Source: Zeus faber (Eukaryota; Chordata; Actinopteri; Zeiformes; Zeidae). Taken from it: 64,000 bases of DNA. Shown in pieces: positions 1 to 15,429 of the stretch. The translations under genes were made by a program, and so were the position numbers. The stretch is taken from the NCBI GenBank assembly GCA_960531495.1, contig OY482862.1:3787535-3851534 (forward strand). Direction: 5' to 3'. The first letter of the stretch is position 1; the number at the start of each line of letters is the position of its first letter. The notes below the pieces were generated by a model. That model was not told the DNA's origin. It was given only the letters and a program-made list of their open reading frames with translations, and searched no databases.

Positions 1-83
1 GCTTTTAGCGAAGCTTTGGCGCATTGTTTGTTGCCCTGTTGGAACAGTTTGAAGTGGGAGTGATCTATAAACTGAGAACTTGC

Positions 84-5273
<5,190 letters not shown>

Positions 5274-5870
5274 GGCTGCACGGCAACTTCAACCCCCGGC
5301 TGCAAAGGGCGTCGGTCCTCTATTCTGTGGCTATTCCTCCCTCCTTGCCTCCAGTCCCCCGGCCACCCAACTTGCCATGGCGGTGCGATCGTCTCCAAAC
5401 CCACCGACGAGACGGACAGACAGACATCTGGCTTCCTCCGCACCCCCCCCCCCCCCCCCCCTGGAAAACACACTCACACAATAATGCTGTGTTCCGATGA
5501 GGTTGGAAGTCGGAAACCCCGGCGTTTCGCCTGGAGTTACGTCTAACTTGGAGCTAAACTGCCCTGTCGTTTTGAAGGCATGTTAACGTGCGTTTTCTAG
5601 CTTGTAGAAGTCGCGAGCCGGCCACGCGAACACGCACTTGCCGCTGGCGTCCGCGTGCTCTCCTCGAACGGAAGCAAGGAAACGCATCTGGCTGCGAAGT
5701 GGGGACCACCGACCCGAGGAGGCAAATGTCCGAGTCTGGCCGGAACGCCGCAGGAGCGGAGCGGGCAGCTGATTGGGCTGAAGAGGGACGGAAGCCGCTT
5801 CGCTCCAAAGGGGAGGATGGAACGCGTGGATACGTCGGCGCTGCGAGGTTTCCCGTTTAATGTCTTCCAT
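5274..5870 (-). promoter_or_regulatory. GC-rich, CpG-rich promoter-like region of poglut2
   Basis: The ~600 bases upstream of the poglut2 start are much richer in G+C and CpG than the AT-rich sequence beyond 5.9 kb. They also hold a poly-C tract (~5446-5461). Open frames cross it on both strands, as expected of a CpG island, and none resembles a known protein. No TATA box was recognised. In mammals POGLUT2 has a closely spaced divergent neighbour; no second gene is visible here. Confidence 0.5.
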
Positions 5871-6063
5871 GAGACGCGTCATGCACACCAGACACTCTCA
5901 GTGGGAAAGGCCATATATTCAACAAAACTTCAAATGTGATTATACAATATTACTCGAAGTGAGTGTAGGATGTTGTTTATGTTGTTGAACTGTATTTATG
6001 GCTTATTTCCATCCTCCAATCGTTCCTCATTTGCACGAGGGCAGAAGTAATTTGCTGTTTTAT

Positions 6064-6078
6064 CCAGTAGGTGGCGGT
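6064..6078 (+). promoter_or_regulatory. CTCF-type insulator motif
   Basis: CCAGTAGGTGGCGGT fits the vertebrate CTCF core consensus CCASYAGRKGGCRSY at all 15 positions. It lies ~0.8 kb upstream of the poglut2 start, between the gene and the repeat-rich tract. Occupancy cannot be known from sequence. Confidence 0.5.
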
Positions 6079-6244
6079 ATTATCCAATTGTATCCGAAGA
6101 GACAGGATAAATAATTATTTTATCTTATTCCCGTTTGTTTTTATTTTATACTATTTTGAAGACTGTTGATTAAGTTAAAATTAATAACCTTTCGTGGTTA
6201 TATTGAAGTTAAACGGCTTTAATTCAGTGAGAATTAATGTACCG

Positions 6245-7735
6245 CAATACAATGGCTTAGTATCTCAAAATAATGAGAACATTTCTCAAAATAATGTCTT
6301 ACTATCGAGATTCAAGTTTCAAGATTCAAGAGGTTTATTTGCCACATACATATACATACGTTCATACATATATGCAGGGAAATGTCTTTGCAGCGCACCC
6401 GGAGATCATGCACAATGGTTACTAAACCGAACATAATAGCTAACCTAATTCCTACCTCGCTAACTGAAACTAACTGATCCTAAAACATAATGCAGTTAGT
6501 GAATAGAATAATATATATAAAAAAATAAGAATAAAACAAGACTCAAAAAGGTAATACAGAGTGGGGGTACAAAATACAAGTGAAGGGAATAGAGTTATGT
6601 ATATAGGATAGGCTATTTGTATATACAGATATGTGCCGTAAAGAACATGTGAATCGCAAACCGTTATCGCAACATTTTGAGAAGTTTTCTAAAATAAAGA
6701 CTTAGTATCTCAAAATAATAAGAAACCTTCTCAAAAAAATGACTTAGTATCTCAAAATAATGAGAAACTTTCTCAAAATAATGACTTAGTATCTCAAAAT
6801 AATGAGAGACTTTCTCAAAATAATGACTTAGTATCCCAAAATAATGAGAAACTTTCTCAAAATATTGACTTAGTATCTCAAAATAATGACTTATTATGGC
6901 AAAATAATGAGAAATGTTCTCCAAAAAATGACTTGGTATCTCAAAATAATGATTTAGTATCACCAAATAATGAGAAACCTTCACAAAATATAGACTAGTG
7001 TCTCAAAACAATGACTTAGTATCTCAACATAATGAGAAACTTTCTCAAAATAATGACTTAGTATCTCAAAATAATGAGAAACGTTCTCAAAATAATGACT
7101 AAGTATCTCAAAATAATGACTTAGTATCTCAAACGAATGTCATACTTTCTCAAAATAATGACTTATTATGGCAAAATAATGAGAAATGTTCTCCAAAAAA
7201 TGACTTGGTATCTCAAAATAATGAGAAACCTTCTCAAAATAATGTCTCAGTATCACCAAATAATGAGAAACCTTCACAAAATATAGACTAGTGTCTCAAA
7301 AAAATGAGAAACTTTCTCAAATTATGACTTAGTATCTCAAAAAAATTACTTAGTATCTCAAAATAATGACTTAGTAACTCAAACGAATGTCATACTTTCT
7401 CAAAATAATGACTTATTATGACAAAATAATGAGAAATGTTCTCCAAAAAATGACTTGGTATCTCAAAATAATGATTTAGTATCTCGAAATAATGAGAAAC
7501 CTTCTCAAAATAATGTTTCAGTATCACCAAATAATGAGAAACCTTCACAAAATATAGACTAGTGTCTCAAAACAATGACTTAGTATCTCAAAATAATGAA
7601 TTTGTATCTGAAAATAATGACTTAACATCACAATACAATGAATTAGTATCTCGAAATAGTGACTTAGTATCGCAAAATAATGACAGTATCAGAAAACAAT
7701 GACTTAGTATGTCAAAATAATGACTTATTGCCGCT
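6245..7735. repeat. 21-bp minisatellite, left block
   Basis: Long array of degenerate units such as CTCAAAATAATGACTTAGTAT, alternating with GAGAAACTTTCT variants. It is broken at 6311-6655 by an interspersed repeat. Some higher-order blocks are repeated (for example the segment near 6880-7010 recurs near 7150-7290 and 7410-7570), showing later segmental duplication within the array. Open frames here arise because 21 is a multiple of three. Confidence 0.9.
6311..6655. repeat. Interspersed repeat inserted in the minisatellite
   Basis: Begins TTCAAGTTTCAAGATTCAAG followed by AGGTTTATTTGCCACAT, a start common to a dispersed fish repeat. It ends near the resumption of the array at ~6660. No coding capacity was seen and its class is unresolved. 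Confidence 0.45.
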
Positions 7736-8084
7736 TACTCTCTATACTTTATTAAGAACCTTTGTGCAGACTTTACTGCTTTTATACTTTAATAGTTTTC
7801 ATACTTTGATACATAAATTATTTTCAGGATAATTATGGTGACACTTTGTAAGGTTATTTCATTAGAAATGTTCAGTAAATGTAGATGGGTAGTTGATGTA
7901 TGGGGTGGTTCTATTTTTTTTCTTCATGAAAGTCATATGGTTACAGGTCAAAGAATATTGAAAAATGTATATGGGATTTTTGTTTTCACAGTTATATACT
8001 GTAAATTGAAGATTGATTTTTAACCTCAGTTCTACCTCAAATACTGTGGGAGCCGATTTCCGCCAATGTGATGAAAAAAAAGAT

Positions 8085-8582
8085 CCTGTAAGTCTTTACA
8101 ATGAGAAACTTTCTGAAAATAATGACTTAGTATCTCAAAATAATGACGTAGCATCACAAAATAATGACTTAGTATCTCAAAATAAGGACAAACTATCTCA
8201 AAATAATGACTTTATATGTCAAAATAATGACTTATCTCAAAATGATGACATAGTATCTCAAAATAATGACTTAGTATCGCAAAACAATGAGAAAGTTTCT
8301 CAAAATTATGACTTAGTATCTCAAAAGAATGACTTAGTATCGCAAAATAATGAGAAACTTTCTCAAAATTATGACTTAGTATCTCAAAATAATGACTTAG
8401 TATCTCAAAATAATGACGTAATATCACAAAATAATGACTTAGTATCTCAAAATAATGACATAGTATCTCAAAATAATGACTAGGATCGCAAAATAATGAG
8501 AAACTTTCTCAAAATTATGACTTTGTATCTCAACATAATGACTTAGTATCTCAAAATAATGACTTAGCATCACAAAATAATT
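8085..8582 (+). repeat. 21-bp minisatellite, right forward block
   Basis: About 23 units of the same CTCAAAATAATGACTTAGTAT family as the left block. A 156-codon frame (8013-8483) reads SQNNDLV heptads only because the unit is 21 bases long. No domain, start context or codon bias supports a gene. The 350 bases before it (7736-8084) are unique AT-rich sequence with nothing recognised. Confidence 0.9.
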
Positions 8583-8765
8583 AGTCATTATTTTGAGAAG
8601 GTTTCTCATTATTTGGTGATACTAACTCATTATTTTTGAGATACAAAGTGATTGTATTGCGATACTAACTCATTATTTTTAGACACTAGTAATTATTTTG
8701 AGAAGGTTTCTCATTATTTTTAGGTACTAAGTCATTATTAAGAGAAAGTTTCACATTATAATGAC
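8583..8765 (-). repeat. Minisatellite arm in inverted orientation
   Basis: The same unit reads on the opposite strand here (AGTCATTATTTTGAG, TTTCTCATTATTT). It abuts the forward block at a small palindrome (CAAAATAAT-TAGTC-ATTATTTTG) and so can fold back on it. The next 180 bases (8766-8940) hold nothing recognised. Confidence 0.8.
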
Positions 8766-9039
8766 GCTAAAGGCAGTGCATAATTATGGATAATATCCTG
8801 CGAGCGGACGTGTAGGTCGAGTGTACAAACAACATAATGTGTGATCCGGGATGACTCTCCCTTTTCTATAGAGGGCCGGGGTGTCATCCTGTCATTATAC
8901 TGTTTTTTTTCTTCTCGCAAAGTAAGTTCATGTTACAGGTCTAGAGAATAAATGTCATTTTTGTCCGCACGGTATTTTCAGTACAACACCTCGCATAGGT
9001 AGTCTCAAAACGGCGGGGCTTCGTGCTTAGGCAACGTCC

Positions 9040-10019
9040 TCTAGTCAATCGAGGTTGATGGATTGAGGTAAAGGTGATAAATCTAAGTAGCCCCACCCCT
9101 GTCTGACCACTCAACCTCATAATTAACCTCCCCAACCTGCCATGTGACCAAGTAGGGCCCTTACCACTTTGTGAGTAATTTAGAGCTGGAAGTAAGGAGC
9201 AACACCTTGTCTCCTGGTGCAAAGTGCCTGAGTCAAGCCCCTCTGTTATACAACCGACACTGACGTTCCTGGACCTGGAGCAAATTCTTCCATGACAAGC
9301 CCCCCAGTGCGTGTAGCTTTGGCCACAGGTCCATAAAATACCGAACTTCATTCTTACTGGTGCTAGGCCCTGCCTCCTAGTTTTCCTTACATGGGTCAAG
9401 CACCCCCCGGGGTCCCCTGCCGAAGAGGAGTTCTAAGGGAGAAAATCCCCTGAAGGGTTGAGGCACCGCAAACAACAGTGTCCAACCATTTATACCAATT
9501 TTGGCTATCACCATGCACAAACTTACAAACCATGTTCTTCAGAGTCTTATTGAACCGCTCCACTAGGCCATCGATCCTGAGGTGGTATGCACTGGTCCGA
9601 ATTGAGTGGACGCCCAATAGCTCGTAAAGTTCCCGAAGTGTACGTGACATAAAGTAAGTGCTCTGCTCGGTCAGGGTTTCCTTTGGAATCCTGACCTGGG
9701 AGATGATCTGAAACAATGCCTGCACCATACTTTTGGCCATAATACTGCCAACGGCATCGCCTCGGCGTACCGGGTTGCATAATCCACGAGGACTAACACA
9801 AAATAATACCTGCAAGCACTGCAGTCTAACAGCCCGAAGAGGTCCATAGTGAGTCTTTTGAACGGCCTCGACTATTGGGAGGGGACTCAACGGCCCGGTT
9901 GGTGTAGCCGGAGGGTTTACTAATTGGCACTCTGCACATCTGACAATTCCCTGACAATAGAAGTGGAAAGTCGCCATCTCCCTCCCTGAACCTGTGGGTA
10001 TCTGTGAGTAGTCTCCCAA
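9040..10019 (-). pseudogene. Gmr1-like Ty3/gypsy integrase fragment
   Basis: The minus strand encodes a frame-broken integrase: CAECQLVNPPAT (end of the zinc-binding module), a core with FMSRTLRELYELLGVHSIRT and DGLVERFNKTLKNM, then the C-terminal segment ending GATQIYHL. The same regions occur in the element at 33-38 kb, so the two are copies of one family. There is no RT, gag or LTR beside it. The sequence at 9690-9725 serves as an undisturbed version of the site interrupted at 35.48 kb. Confidence 0.85.
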
Positions 10020-10140
10020 AATAATATAGCGAGTAGTGTAAAATTACTCTTGGCAGGGAGTAAAAACTAAAGTAATAACATTACATTTGAAAAGAGTAAT
10101 GACTAATAAATTACATTATTGGAGTAATGAGGCCAACATT

Positions 10141-10296
<156 letters not shown>

Positions 10297-10849
10297 TGAT
10301 GTGGTCGTGGTAGTGCCTTAGCTCCTTGCCCCATTTTAATTTAACAGTATCTAAAGTGAGATTTATTAAGCCCCTTTCCCACATGGAATCCATGACATTG
10401 CTGGATAAAAAAATATTCGCCAAATGCATCACATAATCATTCACACATTGGCCCCCTTTTCGGAGAAGTTCCAGATGGAGTCTGTTTCCACATTAATTGA
10501 CTGTTACGGATACAATACGAAATGGGTTAGGGTTAGCATGTTGTGTCCAGTATAGATGCGATCGTTTGGACAATCTGTCAGTAATGGACGTACAATCGGA
10601 ATCAGTTTCAATTTCTTTCCTGGCTGTCAGAGACCAGCTCTTCGGTTTCCATCCCGTCTCCCGCCCCTAAAGGACACACTCGGTTCCCTCAGCTGATGGT
10701 GTGGGGACTGAGCCCCTGGACGTAGGAACCCTAACCCAATGTTATTGAATCAGTGTGATAATTTTCACCATGTCCTATAATCTCTGGGGGTGGGTTTGGC
10801 AGGCAGAACTGCCACATTATTTATGCTGATATGAGGTTTCCTGTAAGAT

Positions 10850-11850
10850 TAATTGGTCCACAAATACTTGATTTTACTTGCCGTCAGCGTTCCAATGTAG
10901 ATCCTTCGTTGGTGACACAGGATGTCTTCCTGCATGTCACTCCGTGGAGCTTGGCATGCTACTGTTGGAGTAGGACACTGCTTCCAAACTCATTAGGTTC
11001 CAACGCAGCTGTAGGCTCCACAGTGGGGAAACCTGTCTCCACCGGGGAGAGGGCCGTGGAGTAGTACGCTATTGGCTGTGAGTGGAGTCCTGTTTCTGTC
11101 TTTTGAGTTGACACTCCACATGCGAGTTACTGTCTATGGGAGACAAACAGTTGGAATGGCATAGTCTAGACTGGTAACTCCAGAGTTGGCGCTTGTTGCA
11201 GGGCAGTCTTTACTGTTTTGAATGCTATGTGTCCTTCCTTAGTCCATTCTAAAGTACCCTGTAGATGTCCATCTCCTAGTGCTTTGATCATTGCCCTCAA
11301 TGGGGCTCCCATAGTGGAATAATTCTCTATCCAGTCTGAACTTTACCCTGTGACTCCAAAAAGGTCATCATGTCCCTTACTGTGCATGGTTTTGCGGCTT
11401 TGGAGATTCCTTCCAACTGAGAGGGAGATACTTGTTTGTCTCTTTTCTATAAGTCTTCCGAGATTATCGACCTTTTCCTGGCAATATTGTAATTTCTTCA
11501 ACAAAGCTTGCTTCAACAAAGTTTGTGAGTCTTTGTGGCATGTGGCCAGGTCAGAGGAACACAAGATAATATTATCTACATACTGCATTGCTGTGCTTGT
11601 GATTTTATCAGACAAATCCTCTAAATCTTCCTTCAGTGCTTTGTTAAAAATGTGGGGACTATGCTTAAAGTCTTGGGGCACTCTTGTGTATGTAAAGGAC
11701 TGGTTCCTGTATGTGAATGCAAATAGATGTCTACTTAAAGAGCTAAGGGGCACACTAAAGAACGCTGACCAAAGATCAATTACTGTAAACCGTTTGGCAC
11801 CCGGGGGAAAAATTGAGAGCAGTGTGTGTGGGTTTGTTACTTCTGATTGA
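10850..11850 (-). pseudogene. Endogenous retrovirus pol: reverse transcriptase/RNase H remnant
   Basis: The minus strand encodes a retrovirus-like RT. Visible pieces are FAFTYRNQSFTYTRVPQDF, the catalytic region reading QYVDNIILCS (second Asp of the YVDD box replaced by Asn), and the thumb segment LQYCQEKV. Further left are connection/RNase H-like pieces (ELPVYTMPFQL, AYYSTALSPVE). Frames are broken and the YVDD change alone would inactivate it. It is one unit with the gag remnants to the right, since the minus-strand order is gag then pol. Confidence 0.75.
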
Positions 11851-12259
11851 TAATCTTCTACTACTTCATTTACTGCTCATAGGTCATGCATGCACTAATC
11901 GGTACTTCTCTTTGTCTGCTTTGAGGATTGGCAGTATAGGGGTGTTGCTAATGGGATTGGGTTCAGGTATAAGCACTCCAGCTTTCAAAAGTCCCCCTAT
12001 TGTTTTAATAATTCCTTCCTCAGCTTGTGGTTTAAGGGGTACTGCATTTTCCATGGTGGCCTACAGTCTGTTTTTAGCTTGATTTCAAACGGTTGTGTGG
12101 ATTGAATTTATCCTACGTCCATGTCATGTTGTGACCATAGGTTAGCAGGCACAGAAGCCCTCATTTCAGATTTGGTTTGAACATTCAGAGACTTGTGGAA
12201 GCCTTACCACTTGGGGTTGTGCTGAGACTGATGCAAAAATCATTATCTTGATATAATAC

Positions 12260-12619
12260 TGTGGCAGACAAAGGGGTGTGGTCAAGCAACGGCTTCGGAC
12301 GAAAGCACAGTTCCCTTTCCCACTGCCACCAAGCTGCCTCGAATAGAGGCAGGGAGATTTCTTAATGTTTTGTCTGTCTTGCAGAGGGGATCGGCGCACG
12401 GGCTCGTCAGCAGTCCAGCAGCGGAACGCCATTCCTCCTGCGCCCAAGATGATCATTAGCAACCTCTTCATTATAATAATCATCATTCTGTAATTTATAC
12501 TTGTGGCCAGTGTACCTTGCTGTTGAAGGTGGCAATAAAAAGAACTCTCGCCATGTTGGCGCACCACGGCCAGAAAAACTCCATCCCTAAACCCTTACCT
12601 GTGGGCAGAGACCCCCACA
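12260..12619 (+). mobile_element. Solo LTR of the Gmr1-like family
   Basis: It runs from TGTGGCAGAC to CCCCCACA on the plus strand. It shares ordered blocks with the LTRs at 37981-38256 and 33212-33550 (reverse complement): GATCGGCGCACGGGCTCGTC, AATAAAAA...ACTCTCGCCATGTTGG, ACCACGGCCAGAAA and CCTGTGGGCAGAGAC. No internal region adjoins it, so it is probably a recombination-derived solo LTR. It interrupts the retroviral remnant between gag and pol. A clear target duplication was not found. Confidence 0.8.
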
Positions 12620-12671
12620 AGTGATGCCTGAGCAGGGACCTCGAGCTGCTGTGTTGGCTGTGCCATATTTG

Positions 12672-14013
12672 TTAATTCTGAGTTCGGTTATACATTGTCT
12701 GAGAGGATTCTTTTATCATTGGTCCCAAATGTTTTGGTTCGTATCCTGGGCTTACGTAAATAGTAATGTGTGAACTACTATTCTTGATATGGAAATCCTT
12801 CATCAAATAAGGAGAGTTTTTTACCACCATGGCTGCTCCTTGTTTACCCATTATAATGGGTTGGTTGGGCCTGTGTGCGGGGCGCTTGATAGTCCTTCTC
12901 CTTGCTGTTGTTGGTGCTGATATTGGCTTGATTGTCCTTGTCATTGCTGTTGTTGGTGTTGATATTGTCCAGGTGCATCGTTTTCCTATGGATTTATCCT
13001 GCAATTCCTCTTGGTATGTCCTGTCCTTCCACACCCCCAACATCTTGGTTGGTTTCCTGCTCCCTGGTAGTTGTAGGTTCTACCTCGGCCACTTGGGGGT
13101 CCTCTGATTCCCCTCATCTGTTGTTGTTGTTGTGGATATCTATTTGTCCCCACTGGTTGTTGTTGTATTATTACTACCGGTGAATAAGGTAGTTGTGGAG
13201 CAGTGAATTGAGGAGCTTGCTGGGGATTGGGTTATGATTTTGCCCTTGCATAAACACATCTTGAACTTTCTTTTTTTATGGTGTAAGTTGCTGTTGAGTG
13301 AGCTTTCGCATTGTCTCATTGTATAATGTTGCTTCAGCTTCTGTTGGAGATTTCTGCATTTGGTCACTGCATGTACTACGTGATCTGTGAATTTTGGGAA
13401 AGGCATGTTGTATAGCCTTACCACCTCATTCACCTGGCTCTGGGCTGGTGTTCGCAATCCATCTATTACCCTTTCACGGAGAGCAGCCTGGTGGAACGCA
13501 TCCATGTCTGGGTCAGTTCCTGTTTGTTTGATCCACTCTCCCCTGGTGATATGGACATAGGCTTGTGGGCTTTCTGTCTCTTTTAGTGGGGTGGTGGTAA
13601 TGGCATCAGGATTGATACGAATTGGGTACTTGACTCTTAGTCCCGTCCGTAGGTGATTATGGTGACGGTTGTATATGTCACTGTCATTTGCCTGGGAGCT
13701 CACATACGTAGCTACCCAACCCGGAAGTATGTTGAATATCTTCCATTTCCAGCTTTCCAAGAGTTTTTCCGAGCGTTTTCATATCTCCAACGGCCAGTAG
13801 TACCCCCACTGTCTCATCTTCAAATGATGTTATCCGTTGGCTGGCTCCTGCTACAATGCTGGGTAGGCATTGATCTAATCCTTCCAAATCCATTGATCCC
13901 CATGGAATATAATTGAGATTTTGTCCTTTCGCCAGCAGGGTGAGCTGGTGTCTTGAGGCAGGCAAGCCTGAATCTCTGGGTGGGCTTCTCAAGACCAATG
14001 CACCATGAACCAC
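12672..14013 (-). pseudogene. Endogenous retrovirus gag, capsid region remnant
   Basis: Broken minus-strand frames (14013-13684, 13760-13140, 13043-12672) carry a capsid-like stretch: DMDAFHQAALRERVIDGL followed by NEVVRLY and FTDHVVHAVTKCRNLQQK. This resembles the C-terminal half of a retroviral capsid. A Gln/Asn/Thr-rich tail follows, with no zinc knuckle that I can see. The start of the gene is continued by the matrix-like region at 14980-15412. Confidence 0.6.
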
Positions 14014-14038
14014 TCCTTTTGCTTATTCCACTTTGTGG

Positions 14039-14250
14039 CAGACTCGGGGGCGTGGTCGAGCGGGCTCCAGGAGGCGAGGGGGAGTCAGCTTGGTAGACTG
14101 ACGCTCCCCGCATCAGTGCCAGCTATGGCCATTTGAAATGACTGGCCATTCATTCATGTCTGGTTGTCTTATCCTGCAGTGAGGGGAGGAGGGCAGGAAA
14201 CGCTCCGGAGGAATCCCAATCGGAGCCCTTCCCTAAAGTTCTGTTCTCTT
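14039..14250 (+). mobile_element. Possible divergent LTR start
   Basis: The first ~25 bases (TGTGGCAGACTCGGGGGCGT) resemble the start of the Gmr1-type LTR at 12260, but similarity is lost afterwards. It may be another LTR subfamily or a coincidental terminus. Confidence 0.25.
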
Positions 14251-14713
14251 TGAATGATCCGCACTTGAGCGTTGTCTGTTAAGAACTGAGAGCAATAAAA
14301 TCCGCTGTGCCAGCGCTTCTGCACCGCTAAGCCTGTCACGCGTGCTAGTAAAGAACCTGGGTAGCGAACGCACTACACACTTCCTCTCTCCCATATTTAA
14401 TTTTGGCCGTGACTGTCTCTTGAGGTCACACATCTGTTTGAGGGTTTTGTTTAATTCCCTCTCCGCCTCTCTTACTCGAATTTCCACAGTTTTTTCGCCT
14501 CTCGTTTACCTTTCTCTTTTTCTTCTCCAAAATATTGTCTGTTCCCTTCTTCAGCACTTTCTTGATCCTCTATGTCACTTACATTGCCTTCTCCTCCTTC
14601 TCCCTCCCTAATTTGTCCCTTTTAATGTCTGTGGTATCCTGTTGCTCCCCCTTGTATTACTTTTGGCCTTTTGGTGTTTTACAAGTTTAAATTCTTCAAA
14701 TAAAATTTATTTC

Positions 14714-14975
14714 CAGGTGGCATGGTGGTGCAGTGGTTAGCTCTGTCACCTCACAGCAAGAAGGTTCCTGGTTTGAACCTGGTTGGGGCCTTTCTGTGTG
14801 GAGTTTGAATGTTCTCCCTGAGCCTGCATGGGTTTCCTCCCACATTCCAAAGACATGCAGGTTAGGTTAATCGGTGACTCTAAAAATTGACCTTAGGTGT
14901 GAATGTGAGCATGCATGGCTGTTTGTCTCTGTATGTCAGCCCTGTGATAGACTGGTGACCTGTCCAGGATGGATC
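14714..14975 (+). mobile_element. tRNA-derived SINE
   Basis: Head with an A-box-like GTGGTGCAGTGGTTAGC and a B-box-like GGTTTGAACCT (14770-14780), spaced as in a tRNA promoter. The body is typical of fish SINEs (GTTTCCTCCCACATTCCAAA, GACATGCAGGTTAGGTTAAT, CCTGTGATAGACTGG). It is inserted in the retroviral gag remnant. Confidence 0.88.
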
Positions 14976-14979
14976 TATG

Positions 14980-15412
14980 GGTGGAAATGTGTTTCCCTCC
15001 AGCTCACCTTCTAAACTTTCACATTGTTCCCTTAACTCTTCTTCACTAGGGTATAGTTTTTCTGAGTGTAATTCGTAATCTCCTAACATGGTTAATTTTC
15101 GTATTGGCATTTGTGCTAAGTAGGGAGGGGGTGGGGCTTTGTTTTTTGTTTTTTTATCCATCATGTCCCTAATGTGTTTTTTCGTGGCGCTTCTGAGTTT
15201 GTCTCCTGTCTTTTGAATAATGTTATTGCATGTAATTCTCTTTTCCTTTTTTCCTCTCTATTTTTGCATTTTTCCTTGGACTTGTAATTCTTCATCAGGA
15301 TGTCCATCTCCACACACACATCAATTTCAAATGTTCCTTCCACTGGCCATGAGGTAGGGTTATTCTTTGTTCTTTTATTCAAATTTTGTGGAGCATTCTC
15401 GGATTTTGACAT
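14980..15412 (-). pseudogene. Endogenous retrovirus gag, N-terminal (matrix-like) remnant
   Basis: The minus-strand frame begins at an ATG at 15412 (MSKSENAPQNL), continues through a Lys/Arg/Glu-rich segment (KEKCKNREEKRKREL), crosses a stop, and then shows APPPPYLAQMP. PPPY is the usual retroviral late-domain motif for budding. A SINE is inserted immediately downstream. Placing it in gag is an inference from order and the PPPY motif. Confidence 0.5.
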
Positions 15413-15429
15413 GTTAATATCCGGCAGTG

